From: Epiperipatus broadwayi
Lineage: Eukaryota > Onychophora > Udeonychophora > Euonychophora > Peripatidae
Length of the DNA stretch: 64,000 nt
NCBI GenBank assembly: GCA_028023455.1
Contig: JAQFVV010012489.1
Location: 2,543,881 to 2,607,880, forward strand
Direction: 5' to 3'
How positions within the stretch are numbered: position 1 is the stretch's first letter; the number at the start of each line of letters is the position of its first letter. The notes under the pieces are model-generated. The model was not told where the DNA came from. It was given only the letters and a program-made list of their open reading frames with translations, and ran no database searches. Both the position numbers and the translations under genes were made by a program. Below, one piece after another: positions 48,896-60,312 of the stretch.

Positions 48896-49005
48896 TTTTT
48901 TTTTTCCATATGTCATAGCATCGGATGGGAGGCGAACCCGCAACAACCATCTGCAACCAACTGCTTGCTAGCAAGGCGGTTGCATTGACCTCTCGGCTAA
49001 AATGC
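48896..49005 (-). repeat. tRNA-headed SINE (family S1), copy 3
   Basis: The minus strand reads GCATTTTAGCCGAGAGGTC (A box), an enlarged anticodon region, TTGCGGGTTCGCCTCCC (B box), then CCGATGCTATGACATATGG and about ten A. It abuts the inverted-repeat element on its right. Confidence 0.75.
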
Positions 49006-49009
49006 ATAC

Positions 49010-49520
49010 AGTAGTTAACAATATCTTTATTAAAGCTAAGCACTTTCCACACTTCACGTATCATAATCATAGCTTTATGAATAATCTTGGTAATTTTGTT
49101 TTATATGTACTTGCTTGTTTATAAAATTTACTTAAAGTTAACTTTTTTATTTTTATCCAAATTTATGTAAATGCTGTTAAAAATGCTATTTTTTTTTTTT
49201 TTTAGATAAAAGGTTGCTGACTTTTTTATTTAAAACATATTTGGCTTTGTCTATATTCCATGTCTCCTTAATCTTTCTCTTTCTATCACTTCTCTCAGTG
49301 CACACAATATCTGCCTTGAAGAGATTCATGGCCTGACTGCAGCTCATTTACAACATTTACATAAATCTGGATAAAAATAATAAATTCAATTTATGTAAAT
49401 TTTACAAACAACAAACAAGTACATATAAAAACAAAATTAGCAAGATTAATTCATAAAACTATGATTATGATCGCTGAAGTATTGAAAGTGCCTAGCTTGA
49501 ATAAAGATATTGTAACTAAT
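49010..49520. repeat. element with ~165-bp terminal inverted repeats
   Basis: The left arm (about 49010-49175) is the inverted copy of 49355-49520. Landmarks are AATATCTTTATT, ATCATAATCATAG and TATATGTACTTG, each mirrored on the right. The centre of about 180 bp (49176-49354) is less AT-rich and non-coding. The arms differ at perhaps 15% of sites, so it is old. It may be a foldback transposon or an inverted pair of another repeat. Confidence 0.75.
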
Positions 49521-50529
49521 ATATGCATTTTCTGGTTTAAATGTATTAACATTTATTTTAAAAATTACATTTACTCAGAAAAAGAGGTAACTGATATTTA
49601 TCAAATTACAGCAATAAGTAATTAATAGGTTGAAAAAATAATTAAAAAAAAGTTTTTTTTTTTGGGGGGGGGGTAATCCCACCTTAGGTGTCCATATCAC
49701 TTCTGAGCTCTGGAAAACATATTTTTTGGTAATAAGAGAGGCAGAATATTACAAAAGTGTGTAAGACAATATAATAATAAATTACTTCACTTTAAATTAA
49801 AGCAGATGAGACAGCAACAATTAGTTACTGAATTACAGGTTATAATTTGCATTGGATGAATAAAAGATTTCAGCAATACTAACAAGCTGAATCTTTGGTA
49901 AATCTTAATGACTAGATAAATGAGAAATTTATCCAACAGGGAAAAAAATACTTAGCAATATATCATCAATACAATAACAAAAAGCTATTATTATGTTTAA
50001 AGCTGTCTAAGATGTCTGTTTAGAGGCCAACAAACATTCAATTATCTTCAACAACCATATGTAATGCTTATGAGAGATGATCTTCCTAAACTTAACATAG
50101 GCATTGAAATATAACCTGATTCCTGACAAGCTCAAGAATATTTAAATATTTTTCCAGAGATGATTAATCTCATTCTCCAAGTTTTTGTCTGTAAAAATTA
50201 AAAATTGTGCTTATCGGACTTCAAATCATACTATATGATTAGGAATTCAGAAAACTTTCAAATAAATAAGCTACAAATTATCCACATTTCATTTCAATAA
50301 TATTTTATTCACAATATATAATGATTATATCTTGATGAAAAAAAATTGTACACTAACATGTTTATTTTAATGTTCTGTTTGTCGTTTGGCTAGAATGTAT
50401 TATGTGAACATGACTGTTATATCACTTATGTGGTTAGGTAAATTGAACAAAGATTGTATAGTTTGTGAGATACTCAGTACTTGTTTTACATGGTTAGAAT
50501 GTTTTATATAAGTGTAAGTTTAAAATTGC
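49521..50529. other. no gene recognised
   Basis: AT-rich sequence with a run of about ten T followed by ten G near 49655-49672. Nothing supported. Confidence 0.5.
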
Positions 50530-51275
50530 CTAATCTAAAAGGCTGAGTTGATTGGAGTTGAGAAACAGGAAGGAGGTAGTAAGATTAATGACCAGGTGTC
50601 ATCAAAGGCTTTACTGGAGGCAAAGAGCTGATTACGTTTCTTAACTTTTTGAGTGTTTGATAAAACAACAGTATAGCTTGTGGGGTTGGTAATTCCATGA
50701 GTGTTTTGCATCTCACAATCCATATGGCATAAAGGACAAAGGTGGAAAGTCTTATTATTGAAAATATTCCATTACGAATGGCATTTTCAAGTGAGAGCAT
50801 TATGTCAGTTCTTATGTTAGAGTTGATGATGATCATATATTTCAGCATTTTAAGCCTGGGCATTGGTGTATAATATGCTCTAGGGTTTCATCTTCTCGGG
50901 AGCACAGACAACATATTGGTATTGATGCTAGAAAGACCTCTTTGGTGATGAAGAAACCAATTCGTGGACAGTGCATTAAGATTAATTTTAATGATGAAGC
51001 AAGGAATTTGGGTTCCAGACTCCATCTTTTGAAGTATGTAATTAATCTTTGGTTGGTTATGTTTAGACTGGTTTTAACAGGCTGTTGATTAGAGTTGATT
51101 AGGCTGTACACTTCCCATATGATGATTTTTCAATCAAGGTTAGTGGGCATGATCAGGTTATATAGTTTTAAGTGTTCTACTAATGATGATACCCATGACT
51201 TGGTAAAAGGTGGTGGATGATCAGTTGGCACACTTTTTTCAATAATGTTGGAATATCTGAAGGAGTGGATAAGAT
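50530..51275 (-). pseudogene. LINE C-terminal fragment with Cys/His motif
   Basis: On the minus strand an almost continuous frame from about 51275 contains FTKSWVSSLVEHLKLYNLI, one TGA (near 51135), WSLEPKFLASSLKLILMHCP and CCLCSREDETLEHIIHQC. The last is the CX2C...HX4C knuckle found at the end of many non-LTR retrotransposon polyproteins after the RT. A second frame (50585-50863) continues after a frameshift (KMLKYMIIINSNIRTD). The RT core is not present. The clade is uncertain. It is not RTE, which lacks this knuckle. Confidence 0.65.
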
Positions 51276-52360
51276 TATATTGAATACTTTATTTCAAAAA
51301 CAATTAATTTGGGAACATATGGTAAATTTTTAAGTCAAGAGAAAAGGCAAAGCATTGCTATTTCACATTATACATAAGTAATATGCATGAATGTTAACAT
51401 TTAAAATACTAGTAAGGAATTTGTATAATCTAATTTTTTTAAAAAAATTCTAATGAAAGTGTAATAATACTATATTATAGATAATTATATATATGTTAAC
51501 CATTAATTTTTTCTCTCCATATTGAAATTATAAAAGAAGGACTAATCCATTGGGTACTGTTAAACCATTCCACATCTATTGGTAGATAGTAAATTAATTA
51601 ATTACAATTAAAGCAACATTTAATAGTATATCAAAAATGTATCTGACACGGTATGTGATTTAAAACCCATAACATGTATATCCATGACTATAATGTGTTT
51701 ATTTTTATATTTTATGTTTTATTGTTTTTATTACTTATTTGATAAATATGATGTTAATTAATTAATCTAACCTGTTTGCATTTTTATCTTATTCCCACAC
51801 TTAAAATAAGAGTAGACAGCTAATGCTATCATCATTCGTAGTGTCAAGGCGTTTAATGAGCTGTGATGTGGAAAAAAAGTAGTATAAATATAAAAGTTTG
51901 AATTAATGTCTCCAGATCAGTCCTTCATTAGAAACTGGGGTTCATCATTATGATCTGTATAATGAGTCATTAGAAGTAAAAAAAGTTATCTCTATGTATT
52001 ATATCTTTGTTTCGGTAATTTTAGGTTAGATAGTGTATATGTGGAAATGTAACCAATATTCTGAAATAACTTTTTCATGAATATGTATGAACAGTGCAGA
52101 ATGTTGGTTTGACTGTCACCAACAGTAACTTGAAAACCAAATGTGTGACACTAGACATTATAATTAAGTTTGTTTAGGAAAGAGAGAAGATATATCTGTA
52201 CACTTATTTTATTTACTGAATGAAGAAGTACTGCAATTAATGACAAAATATCAGATCTGAAGTCATAAAATACATAAAGTGGCAAAGTATTAATTTTATA
52301 ATTTAATTACTTTTTATTAGAATCAATTTCTTTTATATAGAGCATGTGTATAAATTGTAA
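51276..52360. other. no gene recognised
   Basis: AT-rich sequence without a supported feature. Confidence 0.5.
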
Positions 52361-52591
52361 TACATTAAAGATCAGCCTGTCAAGCTATTGTGCATACGCT
52401 TTTTATGAGTGTTAATAATAAATGAAGATTTGCCCATATATAAGCATTTGGGTTGGATAGAATAAGTGGATTCATTTTATTCTTTCCTAAATACTATATC
52501 TTGTGTTGGAAGTCAAAGTATTCATTTATTATTAACACTCGTAAAAAGCAAAGCATATGCACAATAGCTTGACAGGCTGATCTTTAATGTA
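52361..52591. repeat. MITE of family M1, second copy, TA-flanked
   Basis: The inverted repeats extend about 65 bp: CATTAAAGATCAGCCTGTC pairs with the right end GACAGGCTGATCTTTAATG, and the pairing continues through TGTGCATACGC and GTGTTAATAATAAATGA. TA at both outer edges would be a Tc1/mariner-type target duplication. The TGTGCATACGCTTTT block is shared with 17438-17755. Confidence 0.85.
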
Positions 52592-53303
52592 GAATCAATT
52601 TCTGTAAATATCCCTCAAATCCTGACAAATTTCTCCTCTTTTGCAATATACATTAGTTAATTTATTTTATTATCTACAAACACTGTAATTCAATTTATAA
52701 ATGTTAAACTTCTTCTACTCATTTATGTGACATTACCTTTAATAAAGACATTAATGATTATTACAAATCATTTATTAGACTATAGATTATTATATCATTT
52801 ATAGCACAGATAAAACTTCAGATATTCTTAAAGATTGTTGTATCTATTCTTACAAATACAACTATATGTTATCAATAATTTAATTCCATCTTTTTCCCCC
52901 CCACATGTATTGCAAACAAATCCAAGGACAACTTTTTTGTATATCAATTTTTAGAATTTCTTACTTATAAGTATGCATGTATATGCAAAATTCAACTTGA
53001 TATATATTAAATACAGTAATATTTATATAATGCAATTTATTCTGTTAGAAGTACTTTCGACTATATTCCTTTTAGTCTTTGTCAACTATATAACGAGAAA
53101 CGACCTTATTTTATAACTCCCATATTTCTATTCAGTTCTCCCACAATTCTGTTATTTTAATGTTTGATGATTGACAATTCACTAATACTTGACAATTTCT
53201 TGATTAATATAGCTTCTTTTATTTTTCGTTTATTGTGGCAACTTTCAATTTTAATAATTTTTATGGTTTTATATTCAAATTTAAACCCATATTTGCATGT
53301 TTT
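52592..53303. other. no gene recognised
   Basis: AT-rich, nothing supported. Confidence 0.5.
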
Positions 53304-53967
53304 ATTGTGATCAATTAAAAAAAAAGAAAGTCATATATAATGTGACATTACTTTTAAAAAGCTTGTAGTTACAAAAATGCACACAGAGAGCATACCAATA
53401 GCTCAATCAAGCTCATAATTGATAAGTGTGATATGAGAAAACATTTAAAATCTCTATCCAAAACACTCCCATCTCCAGACCAACTTGGTTTCGAGCTTAT
53501 GGCTCACGTCAGCTATTGGTACGCTCTCTGTGTGCATTTTTGTAATTACAAGCTTTTTAAAAGTAATGTCATGTTATATATGACTTTTTTTTTTTTAATT
53601 ATTATAATTTTACCTTTAAGGCTTTTTGGATATGCTGAGGCTATTAAAATATGGTAGATCTGAATTTGGTTCAGTCCCATATAGCTATTTAAGCTAGATA
53701 GCTGGATTTAAAGACATTTTCATGTCTGAAAATTTCAGAGTTTCTACTTAAATATACGTATGAAATAAGTGCTGGTTTTTTGAGTTGATATTTTAGGTCT
53801 AGTGTCTGAATACTCTAGCTCTTCACTGACGTGAGCCATAAGCTCGAAACCAAGTTGGTCTGGAGATAGGAGGGTTTTGGATAGAGATTTTAAATGTTTT
53901 CTCATACCGCACTTATCAATTATGAGCTTGATTGAGCTATTGGTACGCTCTCTGTGTGCATTGTGAT
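53304..53967. mobile_element. nested foldback element with 8-bp direct repeat
   Basis: Block A (about 53313-53401) is repeated inverted at 53516-53600. Block B (about 53402-53515) is repeated inverted at 53828-53943, followed by the start of inverted A. The order is A-B-A'-spacer-B'-A'(part). The 8-bp direct repeat ATTGTGAT at 53304-53311 and 53960-53967 may be the target duplication. The interior ORF (53433-53657) is just part of the symmetrical sequence. No transposase is present. Confidence 0.8.
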
Positions 53968-54091
53968 GAAATACAACAGATGCGGAAGGTCTATTTCCAT
54001 CTTTATCTAATTGTTTATATTTTTATACTCTTTTATATAAAAGCATGTATTCTTTTATTCTTTTTTCTAATTTACGTCTAGACTCTCTGAT

Positions 54092-54095
<4 letters not shown>

Positions 54096-54146
<51 letters not shown>

Positions 54147-54147
54147 G
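54096..54147. repeat. (CA)n(TA)n microsatellite
   Basis: About 33 bp of CA repeats pass directly into about 18 bp of TA repeats. Confidence 0.95.
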
Positions 54148-55719
54148 ACAAACACATAAAGCAAATATAAGCTCATTGATTAAAACAAAATATCTGTATA
54201 TATTTTATCTTTCACATTTTAAAATAAAGTAAATAAAATCTGCTTAATATAAATAAGACCAAAATCTATTCTGATATATGCTGTTAAGTGCTTGACAAAA
54301 CTCATATCTAATGTCTTGATTTCATAATGAGCTGATAAAAGTGCATTCAAAGACTCTCATTTACAATATCATAATATACAACACATTATATTTAAATATA
54401 ATTTTGCTTTAATATAAATAAAGTAAATTACCACATAAACATAATAGAATAGTTAGTTGCTTGGAATGTTATGTGCCATTTGAGCATCAGAATTAACAAA
54501 TTGAACTTCAGGCAGTGAAGTTTTACTCTATCTGTGATAAACTGCAGAAAATAATCAAATTTTTAGTTGCTCTGAAGGTTATATGATGTGTGACATTAGA
54601 AGGAATATATAGAGTTTCAGTCCAAAACATTTTATCATTTTATTCCATTACTCTGCTTACATACTAAGCTATACAAGAATGAAATGAATCAGTGGCAATG
54701 ATTACTATTATTTATTATTTTATTCTAGAAGAAAGTCTTTCTAGACTGATCAAAGTTTGAATTGTAATGAAAACAAAAATCAATGGGTTTTCCTAAAAAA
54801 ATAAATTAATACATAGATATCTCAGTTAAAAATAAATAAGCAATGTTTAATAATACATATGAAAAGAATTAATCTATTTATTTATCAATAAAACAATCCA
54901 GTACAAGTATATCATGTTATGATAGTTGCTTAGTAATGTCTGGCATAAGAAAAATCCCATCTTAGACTGATTTGTCAAAAATAAAATATATTTAAACAAT
55001 AAGTAAATAAAAATAAAATGTAAATCAATCAAGATGTATTTAAAATCAAATTAAATGGTTTGAATAAAATTTTTTACTTTATCATCTTTTTAAACATATC
55101 TGAACAACAGGTCACAGTTTGCATTAGGCTAACTGGAGTATATACACAAAGAACCATATATAATATAAATCTGAAATAGTACAAAGCCAGGTTCAGATGT
55201 AAATTACATGATGACAGTCCAAGCTTATCTAAATCATGAATCTACAATCTCTTGTGAAGACAATATTTATAGTAAAATATGAGTTCACCTTTCATTCTGT
55301 ACTAAGATCTTAATATATACTAAAAGAGTTGACTCAGAATATTAACAGATTAAGATTTTTACATTTGCAGAAGTTTAAATAAACTCCATAAAACAGGAAA
55401 CTAATGCATTTTGAAAGTACATTAATTAATAAATAATTACTTTTTAAACTTTCAAACTCTGCTGCTATTCATTATTAATTAGATAATAAAACTGAAATTG
55501 TACAAAGCAAGGTGGTTTTAAATACAAATCACATGATAAAAGGCCATGCATATCTAAACAATGAAGTTACATTCTATATTAAAATAACTTCTATACAAAG
55601 ACCTGTAGCAGATTAAAATTTTTATAACAATAAGAGTATTAATAAACCTCCTCCAATATGTCACCATGATTCTGGTATAATGTACCAAAAGCACTTGGAA
55701 AATTGTTGGTTGTGATTAA
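54148..55719. other. no gene recognised
   Basis: AT-rich DNA, no supported gene or repeat boundary. Confidence 0.5.
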
Positions 55720-56513
55720 TATTTTTTGAATTTTGGCTGCTCTGTTAATCACGGTGAAGAAGAATTTTAAAATAATATATTTAAATATATTCCAAACAAA
55801 CATAACTAATTAATGGGTTTCCAAAAGGTTTTTAATAAGAAGTTATTTCATTATTGATATCATAAATGACAATGAGATAGTTATTAGCTTCGCAGCAGCC
55901 AAATTAGATGTTATGATAGAATGAAGATTTATAAACAAAGCAAAGCAAAACTCCATATAGTAGTGCCACCTGTGCTAAACAGAGTAATCAATGGATGCCA
56001 AAAGGCTTGTGCATAAAATCCCTATCTAATACCTACTCATCCGAAAAGGCCACAAGCCAGAAACCAGTCTGGGGATATTGGATGAGTAGGCATTAGATAG
56101 GAATTTTATGCACAAGCCTTCTGGCATCCATTGATTACTCTGTTTATCACAGGTGGCACTACTATATGGAGTTTTGCTTTGCTTTGTTTATAAACAATTA
56201 TGTGCTAGTATTGGAGATGTGATCATGTGAGAATGAAGATTTATGAGTATATATTTTATTGAATTAAAATAATACACTGTTTGATTATCTTTTACTTAAT
56301 ATGTATTTTCCAACAATGAGAGTTTTACTGCAGTGCAGATTAGAATTTAATCTGAAAAATATATTTCTGAAAATTTTAAATTGAATCAGATAATGAAATT
56401 GTGTCTTCCTAAAGATTCGTTATGATGGTATTTTATTATATGTATATATTGAACTATTTCCATCATCTGAAGAAGAGAGGAGAATAATACCTCGCAAAAT
56501 GTTGTGCATATAC
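55720..56513 (+). repeat. PLE-associated repeat R1, copy B, interrupted by a hairpin
   Basis: Matches the inverted copy at 46490-46990 on both sides of the 55933-56229 insertion. It ends with CTGAAGAAGAGAGG...CCTCGCAAAATG (56467-56503), a hammerhead-like core in which GAAA has become CAAA. LTR element 2 has inserted at 56514, cutting this repeat. Confidence 0.75.
55933..56229. mobile_element. 297-bp hairpin insertion with 15-bp target duplication
   Basis: The arms 55931-56042 and 56080-56191 are reverse complements with few mismatches around a 37-base loop. A 38-base single-copy tail (56192-56229) follows. AGAATGAAGATTTAT is present at 55918-55932 and again at 56230-56244. The copy of the host repeat at 46.9 kb has a single version of this site, so the insertion is demonstrated by an empty-site comparison. 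It has no ORF and no poly(A). A 15-bp duplication is long for a cut-and-paste DNA transposon and more like target-primed reverse transcription. Confidence 0.9.
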
Positions 56514-57718
56514 TGTGCCAGTCAAAACATGCTTATCCATCTAACAGGAGCTGGAACTCACAAAATGTACTTCAAACCCAGTCGAGCCCGAGATTTTGGT
56601 CAGGGACCAGCCTGGATTCGAACCCACTCTCCAAGCACCAGATCTAACACCCAATGGATAACATAACAATGGTAGCACACGAGATTTAATTCTTCATCCG
56701 GCCCACTAGCAAATCGGAGAAAACAATAAGACTCATGGACTTAAACATATATATATAAACAACGTAAATACTAGACATTCCACAGATAAAATCTAACATA
56801 TTTAAATAATAGGGGCTTTACTAATGAATACTTATGGGCAATTAGTGAATTGGATTGATTTAATAATGAGACAGAAACTGATATATGATGAATTAAAATA
56901 TATTTATTGACAATTGTTGTTGGCAAATGCACACAGGCATTTCATTTATAAAGTAACATTACTCTAGGCCAATAATTGATATGTTGGCTATTATTTAATT
57001 GCTCCAATATTATTTAATGGAAACAAATACCCTACTATATAACTAATCACTACATTAACTTTTACCAGTTATGCTCTTTCATCATCAGTTCGTGTGGCTA
57101 TTGTACGTAAAATCAAACCAAGTCTGGAGTGAAACTTAATAATCCGTCTTAATTATAATAAATTTATTTTAACTATGGGCTTTTAAAGCGTCCCAGATAG
57201 CTTTAGATCGAACGGGTTTTCAAGATTGCTTCGGATCAACGCCGAAGACTGCATATTAGGGATGAAAGAGTTGGCTATAACGATTTTACTAATATGCTAG
57301 GCACAAGTAAAGTATAATAATAAAGTGGCTCTGCGGATGGAAGAATAGTTTTAGGGTTTTTGTGACAAACAACGGTTTACCCAAGAACCGGTCATCATGC
57401 TGCAAAAGGGAACCTTTATTTGGTTCATAAGAAGCGGGGGACTTACGTGCTAATCTGGCCCATAGCTCAGACTTCGCTACTGCACTACCCATAAGAGAAG
57501 ATGTGCTGGCAATGCCGTGGCTCCATCTTATATATGTATAAAAAAAAAACAGCACAACGAGGAAATCTAAATAAGTTTCACATCCGCCAAGCCGAAGGAT
57601 ATTATAAATTAAATATCATATATTAAATGAACACCAGTTCATCAGCTTGATCAAAAGAGCCAACTCTTCTGTAGCATGAGAAATACAATATGCTACTGAC
57701 AGGAATATATAGATACAA
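56514..57718 (-). repeat. left LTR of element 2 (at least 1.2 kb; inner end not located)
   Basis: This is the part matched by 62799-64000. The LTR may extend further toward about 58.9 kb. On the minus strand a TATA box (ATATATAAGATGG) lies at about 57527-57539, with AATAAA downstream near 57160-57175. The minus-strand frame at 57289-57555 recurs in the other LTR and is probably not a gene. Confidence 0.85.
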
Positions 57719-59799
57719 ACTTTACTTTATCCCGTTCAATCTCTTTAGTTATCTATAACTACTCAACTTTTAAAAGGGGGAAAAGTATATTTAATAGGGG
57801 ACTTATGAATACTTAACTAAAAAATATACTTATGATTGCACTCCAGGCTAGTTTAATCTTTAGTAACATAATAATTAACGGTTGAAAAGCCACATTTTAT
57901 ATTTATATTAATTAATTTATTAAATGACAAAATATGAATTTGGGTTTCGAAACAGCGCACGAAATGACACTATATAAATAATAATACGAAGATGTTAAAT
58001 TTATATGTTTAAAAACATATTCTATAATTAAATGCACGCCATTTCGAAACATAGGCATAACTAATAATAAATAAAATAAGCAAAAGAAAAGCAAAATATA
58101 ATTGCAGTGATTAAATTATATAGCAAAACATTAATTAACACAGAAATTTACAAAAGTATTTCATATTATAGAATTTACAATATTATTTGGAAAATAATTT
58201 AGAAAGAAATTACAATATTATGGTTAGCTAACCTGATTTTGAAGAAATAATGATTGTTGTTGAAATTCACACAGAGCTCTGCGATTTTAAATAATATTAA
58301 AACAGTTCTCCTATAGCTGAACTGGAGATATTCGAGCTGGAACGAAGGTGAGTTCTTTGGCGGCTTATGGCATGTTCTTATTCAGTCGCGAGACGATTTA
58401 AAATGGTGTTGGAACGAAGGCAAGTTCTTTTAGTGGCTTATGACATCTTTTATTTGGTGTGGTTGTTGCTTCGGCATTTTGATGGATTGAACTAGGCGTT
58501 CCATCATGGGAAAGCAGTAAAATTTTGCCTGACTTTAGCCAGACATGTTAAGGTTGAACAAATATAAAGCTTCTCCTGTTGACTCTCTTCAAAAGTAAGA
58601 TGGATTCTCTCTTCCCGCTTAAAATAAGGCCTATTTATATCCTTCTACTAAACTTTAACACCTTTCTGGAATTTTGTAAGCCTCGGGACCAATTGACTTT
58701 TAATTAAAGCAAAATAATATAATTCAATTTCTACAACAATGATAAAATCTCCGAGGTGTTATATTTAATTTCCTTAAAAAATGTATCAAAATATATAAAC
58801 TATATAATTTGATTCATTTTCATTAATTAAATTCCTTTTCAGGTGTTATTACTTAGCAGAAGGAACGGTATTCTGATTTAATGATAAAGTCTTTTGTGCA
58901 AACAAAAATCAATCAGTAAACTAGATTTTACTTTTTACCCGGGTGCGTCACTAATTGATATCTTGTTTACACAAAATTCTCATTTTTAATTATAAACGGA
59001 TTTTTATTTTACTGAAATAAATAACTTTTAACATATTTGTTTTTACCAAATTATTTGTTTAAAAAAAAGCAAATTTAAAGAAAATACTTTAGTTTCAATT
59101 ATATATGTAAAACATTAAATCAGAAAGCCGTTAAATATATTTTAAAGAAAACATTTTACATTAAGTATATCTTTTTTATTTTAACTTAAATATATATGAA
59201 TCATTTTGCCATTATTCCAAGGTTTAAATTATCCATCCACATACGAATATTATAGCGAATATAATTAAGAATTGACTGAAAATTAATAAAACATTTTATA
59301 ATAAATTATGAGCATTTCTCCGCTATAATTTTATCAAACCTGTCTAATTATAGCGTGTTTTCGTATGTAAATGGATGATGCCATTCAAGCGGCCATTGTA
59401 GCAAAGTTTTCCCGCTCGACTTATATATTACATTTTTACATTTAAAATAGGTTCGAAACTAGTTCAGACGAGTAGGTCATTAGGTTGATGGTGAAACGGA
59501 AAGGGATTGGAGATTTCCATTTCATATCAGTAAACTTAGTAAAAAAAAACAAATAAAAAAAAAAGACTTTACTTATATAACACAGAGCTAAATTATGGCT
59601 TCTTTTTACGTATAAACCCATGGCCTAGTCCTACGCTACACTTATGATACTACATCAGACTAGATTACACTATAATAATACAGTTAGTGCTTCTAACAAT
59701 TATCAATACACATACAATGAAATCATCGGTTATTAGTAAATGTTTTAAACTTAAACAGATATATACCCAAGCGAGTATACATCTTTGTCAAAATAATGG
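57719..59799. other. interior or LTR remainder of element 2, no gene
   Basis: It contains a tandem duplication of about 74 bp with GGAACGAAGG...GTTCTTT...GGCTTATG at about 58339 and 58413. It also holds an inverted pair, ATTTAAACC...ATCCATCCACATACGAA versus TTCGTATGTAAATGGATGAT, at about 59222-59375. No ORF is supported. Confidence 0.5.
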
Positions 59800-60265
59800 A
59801 TATGTTTTATATATATAAAATATAACGCGTGTAATATATAAAGGATATAGAGATCAAATATACAGTGTATAATATGTATGTAAGGTATATAAATAAAGTA
59901 TAACACGGATAATATATAAAGTGTATGTAGATAGAATATAAAGTGTATAATATGTATAAGGTAACGTGTAAAGTGTTAATATATCTAAGGTATATAAATA
60001 AAATATAAAGTGTATAATATATAAAGTGTATAATAAAATAAAAAGTGTTAATATATCTGTATAAAAATATGAAGTGTGCAATATATAAAGTGTGCGCCCC
60101 CACAAATTATATATAAATAAAATATAGAGTGTATACTATATATAGAGTGTATAATAAAATAAAAAGTGTTAATATATCTGTATAAAATATGAAGTGTAGA
60201 ATATATAAAGTGTTAATATAGATCAAATATAGAGTGTATAATATATATAAAAGGGTATATAAAAA
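59800..60265. repeat. degenerate minisatellite built on AATATATAAAGTGT
   Basis: About 20 or more variant units of the type ATAATATATAAAGTGT / AAATATAGAGTGTAT repeat in tandem, with longer-range duplication of a block ending TAAAAAGTGTTAATATATCTG (about 60034 and 60160). Long ORFs on the minus strand here are by-products of the repeat. It lies just 3' of the element-2 gene. Confidence 0.85.
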
Positions 60266-60312
60266 GATCAATCACACACACAAAAAAAAAACTCACAAAA
60301 ATAACTAACAAT

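Noticed and set aside
57289-57555. Minus-strand ORF of 88 codons, repeated at 63572-63775
   Set aside because: It is inside both LTRs of element 2 and overlaps the TATA and leader region. More likely a chance frame than a gene.
59807-60105. Overlapping minus-strand ORFs rich in Tyr, Leu, Ile and Thr
   Set aside because: They are translations of the AATATATAAAGTGT minisatellite in two frames.
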